Assembly (NCBI RefSeq): GCF_026151205.1
Contig: NC_087075.1
Span: forward strand, 12,076,303 to 12,140,302
DNA: 64,000 nucleotides
Direction: 5' to 3'
Source of the DNA: Bolinopsis microptera
Taxonomy: Eukaryota > Ctenophora > Tentaculata > Lobata > Bolinopsidae
Positions within the stretch are counted from its first letter, which is position 1, and each line of letters opens with the position of its first letter. The position numbers and the translations under genes are program-made. Positions 13,026 to 22,030 of this stretch are shown piece after piece. The notes under the pieces were generated by a model. It worked only from the letters and a program-made list of their open reading frames with translations, did not search any database and was not told where the DNA came from.

Positions 13026-13386
13026 ATGAAGATCATCCTACTGCTATGTGTGTTGGTAACCCTCTCTGGAGCCATCACATGGAATTTTAACGAGATGATG
13101 GACTATTTGGACAATTTCCTGAATATAAAAGAGGAAACTTTAAAAAGGCGGGACCCTAACAACTGGATGTGGTTGGGAGGAAACGACATCAATGAGGAGA
13201 AGCAGTGGGTCTGGGAGGCCGATGGTGAGAAGATAGAGTGGGACATCCCCTGGCAGAAGAAAGCTGGAAATGACAATTCCGAAAGGAAAATGAAGGAGGG
13301 GCAGGATGTCAAGATGGGGAAAAGTTGATGATTCCTAACGTCTTGGGGTATATCGACCATTCGCTTGTCAATGTCCGGAAACATAG
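13026..13386 (+). pseudogene. C-type lectin, internally deleted copy
   Basis: This is the left-copy counterpart of the intact lectin at 19200-20219. The signal peptide (MKIILLLCVLVTLSGAIT) is preserved. About 650 bp are then missing, removing the whole first lectin domain and the start of the second. The frame resumes at the LNEMM region of the second domain and continues through WMWLGGNDINEEKQW. An 11-bp deletion after GQDV shifts the frame and gives a premature stop at 13328, before the C-terminal Cys-containing strand. The remaining open frame is about 100 codons. A secreted short peptide could in principle still be made, but both folds are destroyed. I call it a pseudogene. Confidence 0.85.
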
Positions 13387-14254
13387 AGGAAGTGCAAAAT
13401 CTAAAGAAGAAGTTTAAAATTAGAATGATATTTTTATAAACATGTTTTTTTTGCAAAAACATTATTAATTTTTAGAGCATTTCAGCAAGTTGTGTTATTG
13501 TTAGACTGCAGACCAAGATGTAAAAACTAACCATTTATTTTCCCTGGTTACAAATTGTTGGAAACCGGGTATTCATGAAATGATAACTATATCATTTATT
13601 CTTATCGTGCTATTGAGTCTAGTTTGATGATTTTTTGAAAAACATTTCTGGTTGATTCATATTTGAATCAGTAATGACGATGTTATGACAAAGGTAAGTA
13701 AGTAAATATTGAATTAAATACATACAACACATTCATACTCTGAAACTGTACTTATTTGATACGAACTATCTCCAATCTAAAATTGTGACTAGACTAAAAA
13801 TGTAAATCAAAACATTTCCGAAGAAATAGCAATAAAATATAAAAGGGCGAAATAATTGTAAGAAGTAAAAACTTTCCGAACTTATTCGAAATGATAGGCA
13901 GCGTATTAAAAACTATTCAGCTACTAAATAAGTATGTAATTGTAATATCATGCATCGTGTCACAAACACGAAATAAAAGATAGTTAAGATCAGTTTTTTT
14001 TAAACAGTTAAGATCGGACGATCATTTTTACTACTAAATTATTCAACATCACCCAGCTTGCTGGTGTATAGCTCTTTTCTATCTACGGAAGGAATGGTGC
14101 AGCTGATACGTTCAACATTGTCTTTAGGTTGAATGTTCTTGTTAGTTTCTCGTTAATCTAAAAACGGGCCTCCTTGTTTAAAAACTGAAGTTCCTGCTGT
14201 CATGACATATGTTTGTCGTGAGGTTTGGGTCTTGTTGGATAAGGAAAAACTGCA

Positions 14255-16921
14255 CTAGCACCTGCTTGAAACAAATCCTCTCCAGCTTCTCCAAAAACAA
14301 GAGTATAATATATTCTTGTACAATTCACTGTAGAAAATGGGGTTAAGAATGCTGTTGATGGGTAGAACAACCAGAGCTAGCACTTCAAATAGTAGGGGAG
14401 GAGGACTTTCACTAACTATTTGGAAGTACACAGCAGCCCCGATAAAAGACAACCAACTTGCTAGCTGTGTTCCTATCATCAAAGAAACCTTCAGAGCGAG
14501 TGAGGTGGCTGCAGCGTTCTGTCTGTTCATCCCACCTCCAATGTCTCCCACTTCACGTCGAGAAACTAACTGCTTTCTAACTATGATGAGGTAAGTGAGA
14601 GTAACTATAATCAGTAGTAGCGATACTATAATAAGGTAGGAGAGTTTATAGATGAAGTAGGATTCTTGTTCTTTAAAGACGTTGTGGACACACAGACGGG
14701 TGTTTCCATAATATCCGATCTCTATGATATCAAATATGTTGTCTTTACTGGTGAAGGTGTTGACTGTTGAGGTCCTTGACAGTTGTGTATAGATCAGTTT
14801 TGTTAGAGTAATATATTTCATGTATGTGGTCTAACCAGGTCATGTTCACATAGCTAGAGCTGATGAAGGGATTATCTAGAAAGTTTTTAAAGAACACGTC
14901 TGTACGGAAGATATTTTGTATGGCAACCAAAGGAAGGATGGGAATCAACGCATTTATCACATTTATGGCAATAAGTATTTCAGATGTTATAAATATTGTT
15001 TTAAGTTTGGTTTGATGATGTACTCTGACACAATTGACACACCTGACTACACTCATAAGGGCTATTGCACTGAGGGACCCATGTGAAGCTATTGAGAATA
15101 TCAGTCCAAGTGCCTGACAGAAGATACTTGTTCTCCAAGTTTCATCTTGAATACAGTAGTTGCCATTTGCACGAAGAACCAGGGCTGCTACCACAATACC
15201 ACAGCTATACAGACCCATACTACCATCAAAGAAAAGAACCTGGAGACACAAGAATCTGTCAACTTTGCCGGCTGATGTGGAGGGAGTGCTGTTGAAGCAT
15301 CTGATCCCCCCTCATAAGTTCAGTATGATCATTGAGACTCCTGCAATAGCTGTAAAAGCAAGCAGAAAGTAAAAACTGAGGAGTAGGTTGGATGAATTAT
15401 CTGAGTTACAGGGATCACATTCGTCACGTCCGTTGGAGCAATGTTTGATATTATCACAAGTTTTATCAGGAGTCACCCACTCTGTACTCTCAGAGGTATT
15501 GAGGGAGCAATAGAAACGTCCTGGACATTCTGCCTCATCCGCACCGTTAGAACAATCTAATTCTCCGTCATATAGGTTAGATAATTGGCAAGTTTCATCA
15601 TAGTATTTGGGCGTACAAGTGAAATCAATCTGCTTGACCATACCCATACTTGTTAACACGATTCTGTCGCAAAACTTAGCCCATTTTTCATCATCAAAGT
15701 CAGGAGTCTCAGAGCAGTTTGTTTTACAGTAGCTGGAAATATCATCATTATTATTGAAGAGGTGTATGATAGTATAGTTCATGCATCGGTTGATAGGGTT
15801 GATGAGACGGTTTTCATTATTCAAAATTGCAGAGCAGTCAAAATTTTCAATATTACGAAAGATGCATGAATTGATTAACTCTGAAAAGATGTGTTTTGTG
15901 TCACAATATTCTTGTTGTGACAAGCAAATACTTGAGGAGTTTAGGATAGGACATTCTACTTCCACAAAACCCTCGCATAAACACTCATCAGCGCCATCAA
16001 GACAATCATTCTTACCATCACACAACTGTGGAAAGGTAACACATCCAGTGCGTTTTGGACAAAAGAAAACGTCTTTACTGGTATACAGCCACATTCGTCT
16101 GTTAGGCAATCAGAAATTGCGTCGCAGTAACGGTTGTCGTTATCGAGTTTGCAGAAACAGGGTACTTCAGAGATTGCTATTATCCACGAAGGAGCAATTT
16201 CTTCTCTGAGCACAAGATCCATGGCGCTAACCGGAAATTGACACACACCTTCCGTTATACTGTTATATTTTCATTACGACTTGTATTAATAACATTGAGT
16301 GGACGAGAGGAGTCTCCAGATTTGATAAAGATTTTGTGAGTTGGTTGGCACTTTCCTTTAAGTTTAGACCCTACCTCTAGGGCTGGAATTTCCCAAGGAT
16401 AATCATTTAAGTTAACGATGTTAGGAATACTAATAGGAGATTCGTTACTAAAATGAGGTACGTCAGGAGTAGGAGGTTCGTTACTAAAAGGAGGTACGTC
16501 AGCAGTAGGAGGTTCGTTACTAAAAGGAGGTACGTCAGGAGTAGGAGGTTCGTTACTAAAAGGAGGTACGTCAGGAGTAGGAGGTTCGTTACTAAAAGGA
16601 GGTACGTCAGGAGTAGGAGGTTCGTTACTAAAAGGAGGTACGTCAGGAGTAGGAGGTTCGTTACTAAAAGGAGGTACGTCAGCAGTAGGAGGTTCGTTAC
16701 TAAAAGGAGGTACGTCAGCAGTAGGAGGTTCGTTACTAAAAGGAGGTACGTCAGCAGTAGGAGGTTCGTTACTAAAAGGAAGTACGTCAGGAGTAGGAGG
16801 TTCATTGCTAAAAAGAAGCTCGCCACCAGAAGGAGGTTCGTCAGGAGTATGAGGCATACCATGAGGGTTGGTGAGACAAAAAAAGAGTGAACACTATCAG
16901 AGTTATCAATAGTTTGAACAT
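14255..16921 (-). pseudogene. LDLa-ectodomain GPCR, broken left copy
   Basis: Collinear with the intact receptor at 22031-24595 but carrying at least five lesions. A net length change follows the signal peptide (ATG at 16921; the repeat frame at 16857 is out of phase). An 8-nt insertion lies near 16258-16268, and a 2-nt insertion near 16081-16085. A nonsense change turns Phe-Arg (TTTAGA) into TTATGA at about 15312, at the end of TM1. A 7-nt insertion lies near 14755-14765, in the extracellular loop before TM5. Individual pieces remain highly readable: LDLa modules between about 15500 and 16110, and TM6-TM7 with ILNPIFY near 14340. The N-terminal stalk is a 36-bp repeat, unlike the 15-bp repeat of the right copy. 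Indels from sequencing error are a residual possibility, but the nonsense codon and the size of the insertions argue for true decay. Confidence 0.85.
16440..16840 (-). repeat. 36-bp coding minisatellite in the GPCR pseudogene stalk
   Basis: About eleven 36-bp units, translating on the minus strand as a 12-residue period containing NEPPTPDVPPFS or NEPPTADVPPFS. Ala/Pro variants are distributed in blocks along the array. All six frames stay open because the period is a multiple of three and poor in stops, which explains the open frames on the opposite strand. Confidence 0.92.
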
Positions 16922-17359
16922 CGCCTCATCTGTCTACTGAATAATTACAGTTTTTATCAAATAAAGATTATTTGTTAAACTTAAGTTTAACCATCTCAAT
17001 AAAAATTTCTGCAGAGTGCAGAGTAAACAAAATGAGACAATAATTTAAGTCCAAACATTTTAATCGATGGTAAAGTAATCGTTTTGCTGCGAAAAGTTTA
17101 GTCGTCAAATTAATGAAGAAAATATAAATAGATGCTATGCGATAATTACTCGTCATATTATTTATTTTATTCAAATTGTAAGTTTTATTCATTGTATAAT
17201 TATTATTATTAATATTTACATGTTTCATTGTTGATATGAATTTTATGTTTACATATTTAACAGAAGTGTTCTTAATTCAAATTTAAATCTAAATTTAGGA
17301 AATAAAGATATTAATTGAGAAATTTCAATATATAATATATAACACGCACTTCAAATGTA

Positions 17360-18076
17360 CAAGGTGGGCCAAAAGTCAGTACCCATATGTTGGCCTTAAT
17401 AGCTCAATCACTGAGTGCCCAATTGAAATAATTCTGTCTGGTATGACTTACTACCACCACTGGTTCAAGGAATTTGTCAAATCGAAAAATATTCGTGTTC
17501 ATTTTTTTCAAATGAAGGTTCATTTTTGCATATATTTGATAGTTTGGATAGTCGGATGAAGCCAAATTTTATTGAATAGTGTTTGGCCATTTAAATCACG
17601 TTTGTCCTGAAAAATGAGAGTTCTAGCTTCTCAGATGACCGAGATATGAAGCATAACGAGTTTGTTCATTACGTGTGATCAGGTAATTGGGTTGAGGCTA
17701 GATCTGCATTATGGGAATCGTGTAGAGAGCCCAATTACGGTGCCGTAATTAGGTAATCATTGCTAACGAGATAAACAAATTGCTTTATAACTTCGTCATT
17801 TTAAATCCGTTTCGCACCATCTTTTCATATCCTATTCCGGATTAAATGACCTATTGCAATATGTTACAACGGAGTCTCTAACAGGTTCACAAGCACCAGT
17901 ATAAACAATTCAATGTTGATTGGGCGTGGCCCCCAAAAATCGAATTTTCACATTTTGGTGACGGAATCCTCGAACAAGTAGGTACAGTATGCCATCTGCA
18001 AAGCAACAACTCTCAAATATAAAACACGGCGGGGTTATAAGACCCAACGTATGGGTACTGACTTTGGCCCACCCTG
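17360..18076. mobile_element. non-autonomous TA-target transposon (Tc1/mariner type)
   Basis: A 717-bp insertion with roughly 36-bp terminal inverted repeats: the left end begins CAAGGTGGGCCAAAAGTCAG and the right end is the complement of CAGGGTGGGCCAAAGTCAG. It is flanked by TA at 17358-17359 and 18077-18078. The left duplicate preserves the empty site (AAATGTAAATTT near 11838) with a single TA, so target duplication is shown directly. No transposase-like frame was found inside. TA targeting is characteristic of the IS630/Tc1/mariner superfamily, so it was probably moved in trans. Confidence 0.92.
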
Positions 18077-19199
18077 TAAATTTTTGGATAATAACGTTCC
18101 ACAATCCTCTTACGACTTACATCATATAACATATTATAAAAGTGCACGAATTGTCTTGAACTTTCAAAAAGAGCTGCAGCTATCAATATTATAAACACTC
18201 CGAATTTACCGCTTTGAGGTAATCTTTTTGTTTTTGTTTTCAGCAACGACTACGAGTGAGGAGTCATTTGTTTAATTTATAAAATTTAAGTTTCGCTAGC
18301 TTTTAGCTTTTATGAATACTAATTTGAAGTCTTTAGTGCTGTGTCATGTGTGAGACTAAGGCAATTTAAAATATTCGGAGCAAAAATTATTTACAAAAGA
18401 TCATCAAGGCTGGTAAACAATTACAAAATTATTGGTCCAATACTATTAATAGGCTTTTTCGTGCAAATAATTGAACGGCTAGTTCGGGCTTCTCTAGAAT
18501 AAAAAGTTCAAGTCATTTAACAACAGTCATTAATAAGGAATTGTTATCACTACCAGACAATAATGTCACTGATCGTGAGCTGGAATCCCGAGGTGATGAG
18601 TGAGAGTGGAGAGGGACGAAGGTGGATGCATGATAAGCTTCCAATTTACAAGTTCTCCTTTAACAATGACAAGAAAGTTTAACCAAACATTCAATCTGAT
18701 CAGTTGCTGTGAGAAGAATTATACTATAGTACTGGTAATAATTCATAGCTATTAGTCATATGACCTATCATTATCAATACATTTCGTAATTATCTATTGC
18801 AGTCCTTAACTTTAATCCGACTACCGTAAAATTGGTGTGATTTGACACCTCCTAAAATATAAAACCATTTGATTTTAGATATTAACCGATTTATAAAATA
18901 TAATTATAATATAGCATGGTGTGGTTTGAGCATTGTTAATTGTTCAACTATTGATGGTCTGAACACCTGGACATAATTCAACCTCTTAAATTTCACTTTT
19001 TTGTTTCTAAAAACGATCATGTGATCAGTAGAGAAGGAGGTCATGAGTGTGTTTTGTCTCCTTCATTACTCTTTAGTTTTCAGCTTTAATTGGTTTATTG
19101 TTTGCCCCAGCAGTTTTAACGAGCAGAAACCACTCAATATAATCATTTTAATCGAACCGATTTGAGCATAGCACTGCACTGCCCCTCAACGGCAAGACC

Positions 19200-20219
19200 A
19201 TGAAGATCATCCTACTGCTATGTGTGTTGGTAACCCTCTCTGGAGCCATCACAAGGAAACAAAGGAAACAACTGAAGGGACTCCGGGACCTCCTAACAAA
19301 CCTCCCAAATAATGTGTTCGCTACTTGTAACATAGCCTTCTTCTCCACCGTAGTGGACTACAAAACTGCCCAGGAGAACTGCAGGAACTTTGACATCGGA
19401 GCAGGAGCAGTGAAGGGGAACCTTGTGACAATTAACACAGATGAGAAAAACGAAGATCTTAAGATGCTGCTAGAAATGACATATCCAGAGGATCAACAAC
19501 CAGAAAGTGAATGGACGAAAACTAAATGGGTGTGGTCTGGGTTGAGGAAGGTGAATAATGTGGTTGGATCACCCTACCAGGCAGTGGTCTACCTCAACGA
19601 CGACTGGCAGTGGGCTAATGGATCAACACCCGGAAACTTTGCTAAATGGGCACCAAAACAGCCAGATCAGAATGCACTGAAGTACCGCAAGAACGGTTGC
19701 GATGAAAAGCCCAAATGCTACCAGAACCAGATGAGAATCAACCACGATGGAGAGTGGGACGACACCTATAAGTTCATGGAGCACCCCTACGCGTGTGACT
19801 ACCAAGGAAAATACATCATTTCCTCGAACAAGGTTAGTTGGGAGGATGCCAAGCTGGCCTGTGACAATGCTGGTCTGCATTTAGCTAAGATAAGGTCAGG
19901 TGGGGAGCTGAACGAGATGATGACAGCAATGGACTATTTCCTGGGTAAAAGAGAGGAAACTTTGAAAAGGTGGGACCCTGACAACTGGATGTGGTTGGGA
20001 GGAAACGACATCAATGAGGAGAAGCAGTGGGTCTGGGAGGCCGATGGTAAGAAGATAGAGTGGGACATCCCCTGGCAGAAGAAAGCTGGAAATGACAATT
20101 CCGAAAGGAAAATGAAGGAGGGGCAGGATGTAATGGCTTTATCAAGATGGGGAAAAGTTGATGATTCCTACCGTCTTGGGGTATATCGACCATTCGCTTG
20201 TCAATGTCCGGACACTTAG
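19200..20219 (+). CDS. secreted protein with two C-type lectin domains
   Basis: Single-exon, 339 residues. Residues 1-17 form a strong signal peptide. Lectin domain 1 spans about 43-200, with Cys43, 61, 167, 173 and 199, WVWSGL, a QPD motif at 154-156 (the Ca2+/sugar site signature that usually favours galactose) and GEWDD at 185-189 in place of the classical WND. Domain 2 spans about 202-336, with WEDAKLAC, WMWLGG and WGKVDD. It lacks an EPN/QPD signature and most inner cysteines, so it may not bind Ca2+. No transmembrane segment follows, so the protein is probably secreted. Its 3' end faces the LDLa GPCR 1.8 kb away. The start is fixed by the signal peptide. The first part of the left-copy pseudogene, including the region upstream, is nearly identical. 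Confidence 0.9.
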   Translation: MKIILLLCVLVTLSGAITRKQRKQLKGLRDLLTNLPNNVFATCNIAFFSTVVDYKTAQENCRNFDIGAGAVKGNLVTINTDEKNEDLKMLLEMTYPEDQQPESEWTKTKWVWSGLRKVNNVVGSPYQAVVYLNDDWQWANGSTPGNFAKWAPKQPDQNALKYRKNGCDEKPKCYQNQMRINHDGEWDDTYKFMEHPYACDYQGKYIISSNKVSWEDAKLACDNAGLHLAKIRSGGELNEMMTAMDYFLGKREETLKRWDPDNWMWLGGNDINEEKQWVWEADGKKIEWDIPWQKKAGNDNSERKMKEGQDVMALSRWGKVDDSYRLGVYRPFACQCPDT

Positions 20220-20830
20220 AGGAAGCGCAAAATCTAGAGAAGAAGTTTAAAATTATAATGATATTTTTATAAACATGTTTTTTTTGCAAAAACATTATTA
20301 ATTTTTAGAGCATTTCAGCAAGTTGTGTTATTTCTTAGACTGCAGACCAAAAAGTAAAAACTGACCATGGCCATTTATTTTCCCTGGTTACAAATTGTTG
20401 GAAACCGGGTATTCATGAAATGCTAGGTATTAACTACCTTACTCGGGAATATTATAACCGGGATAAAGTGGTGGGTTTTGGATGATTCCGCCATATTTTT
20501 CCCGGTCAAAAATTTTACCAGCCATAAAAAACCCGCCGACTCAGATTATGGGGTTCCAAGGGGGTGGTGATCATCCTATTTTACCTGAAGTCTCATATTA
20601 TGTGCTAGAGAAGACTTTTGAAGCAGTGGAAGGAGGGCTGTAACTTTATTGGCGGTTGCTACCATAATTTCGTTATAAAAATCACAATTTGGTTATAGAA
20701 ATCAGATTTCAGGGTGGACCGTGATTCTCACTTCTCTTGCCCATGAATCAGTGAATCGGAGAGAAGAAAACAATTTATATGTTATAGAAGAAAACGAAAA
20801 TAATAATAATATATAATATATATAATAATA

Positions 20831-21262
20831 ATGTCTCTAAAGATTGATCGCTTCTCGTGTGCAGTGTGTAGACTAAAGACAGAGGGAGTTTTTCCCGTTA
20901 AAGTAACTTGTGGCCACATCCCGCTAGAAGTGAGTAAACTGTGCCACTATTTCATGGTCCACGGTGGATTGATTACTGGAGCAGTTGAAGATGCAAAGCC
21001 AAGACGTTCCCCAATACCAAGCGGTGGGCAGGAAATTAAGCTCCGGCTGACCTTCAGAGCATTAGCCCCATTAGCGGATAAAATGAAAGTCTTGTTAAGA
21101 CAACAATACAACTTCGAATTTGACGGTCAGCAGCTCAGGGGGATATCAATAATGATAATGGCGGGAACATTAGCGATAATGAGAATGAGAATACGCTTTA
21201 ATGAAGATTTGACTTATTATTGCATTGCGATTAAATTTATTTTGTTGATTGTAATGTTGTGA
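20831..21262 (+). CDS. small ORF inside the transposon, HIRAN-like C-terminal half
   Basis: 143 codons. The segment CGHIPLEVSKLCHYF, then MVHGG, RRSPIPSGGQEIKLRLTF and a basic amphipathic end resembles the second half of the HIRAN-like domains seen in many uncharacterised animal proteins (pattern GHvPr.iS..c..F...GG...qGG.EipC.l.F). HIRAN domains are DNA-end-binding modules in some repair helicases. The first half of that fold is absent and the last 40 residues are low complexity and hydrophobic, so this is probably a captured or decayed fragment carried by the element. The family assignment rests on remembered motif spacing and needs a profile search. The ATG choice is uncertain. Confidence 0.45.
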   Translation: MSLKIDRFSCAVCRLKTEGVFPVKVTCGHIPLEVSKLCHYFMVHGGLITGAVEDAKPRRSPIPSGGQEIKLRLTFRALAPLADKMKVLLRQQYNFEFDGQQLRGISIMIMAGTLAIMRMRIRFNEDLTYYCIAIKFILLIVML

Positions 21263-21288
21263 TATTGCATAATTTATTGTAAATGTAA

Positions 21289-21413
21289 TACCTTACTCGG
21301 GAATATTATGACTGGGATAAAGTGGTGGATTTTGGAAAATTCCGCCATATTTTTCCCGGTCATTAATTTTCCCAGTCATAAATTAACCCGCTATAATATT
21401 CCCGAGTAAGGTA
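21289..21413. mobile_element. 125-bp mini-element (MITE) sharing the same TIR
   Basis: The 21-bp ends are perfectly inverted, and the interior is partly self-complementary (GACTGGG / CCCAGTC; TTTTTCCCGGTCA). It closely matches the first 100 bp of the larger element at 20435 and could be its deletion derivative or a nested insertion. Confidence 0.75.
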
Positions 21414-22030
21414 TATGTTTTCAGAAAATTATGTAATGTAACGTGATGGAGGTTCTTTAAGCGGGAAATTCCAGTCCAAACCCTGGAAACATGACATAAA
21501 GGATTTGTTTTACTTGTTGCATGAAAAGCACTAATACAACACATTCATACTCTGAAACTGTACTTATTTGATACGAACTATCTCCAATCTAAAATTGTGA
21601 CTAGACTAAAAATGTAAATCAAAACAGTTCCGAAGAAATAGCAATAAAATATAAAAGGGCGAAATAATTGTAAGAAGTAAAAACTTTCCGAACTTATTCA
21701 AACTGATAGGCAGCGTATTAAAAACTATTCAGCTACTAAATAAGTATGTAATTGTAATATCATGCAACGTGTCGCAAACACGAAATAAAAGATAGAGAAT
21801 TTATCAAGGTGTCATTGGTAGAAAGATCAAACGTTAGGATGATAAGTACAGTATTATTTTTAGATTGAGTGTTATTTTCTTGTTCATTTAAAAACGGGCC
21901 TACTTGATTTCCCTGTTCAAAAAGTGAATTTCCTGCTGTCTCGACGCATGGTCTTTAATGTTTACTTTACTTTTGTGCATGATATGTTTGTCGGGAGGTT
22001 TGGGGTCTTGTTTGATAAAGATCGAATGCA

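Larger units (their letters stand above)
11627..17147. repeat. tandem segmental duplication, left copy (decayed)
   Basis: About 5.5 kb that is repeated immediately downstream. It begins ACTCGTCATATT at 11627 and ends ATGCGATAATT just before 17148, where the same ACTCGTCATATT starts again. The unit holds an upstream region, a C-type lectin (+) and an LDLa GPCR (-) facing each other. Both genes are broken in this copy. Similarity to the right copy is high but clearly below identity, so the duplication is not an assembly artefact. Confidence 0.9.
20435..21413. mobile_element. TIR transposon with an internal ORF, composite
   Basis: Both ends carry an identical 21-bp inverted repeat beginning TACCTTACTCGGGAATATTA (20435-20455 and, complemented, 21393-21413). 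The same end sequence occurs a third time at 21289 in direct orientation, so the right part (21289-21413) is by itself a roughly 125-bp mini-element with both termini. All ends abut TA, which suggests TA targeting, although the flanks are not preserved well enough in the left copy to prove it. The left copy lacks the whole segment. Confidence 0.75.

Noticed and set aside
13103-13462. Minus-strand 119-codon frame over the lectin pseudogene
   Set aside because: Antisense shadow of lectin coding sequence. The equivalent frame in the intact copy is different in length.
16453-16890. Plus-strand Arg/Lys/Tyr-rich 145-codon frame
   Set aside because: It is antisense to the receptor stalk repeat, whose 36-bp period keeps all frames open.
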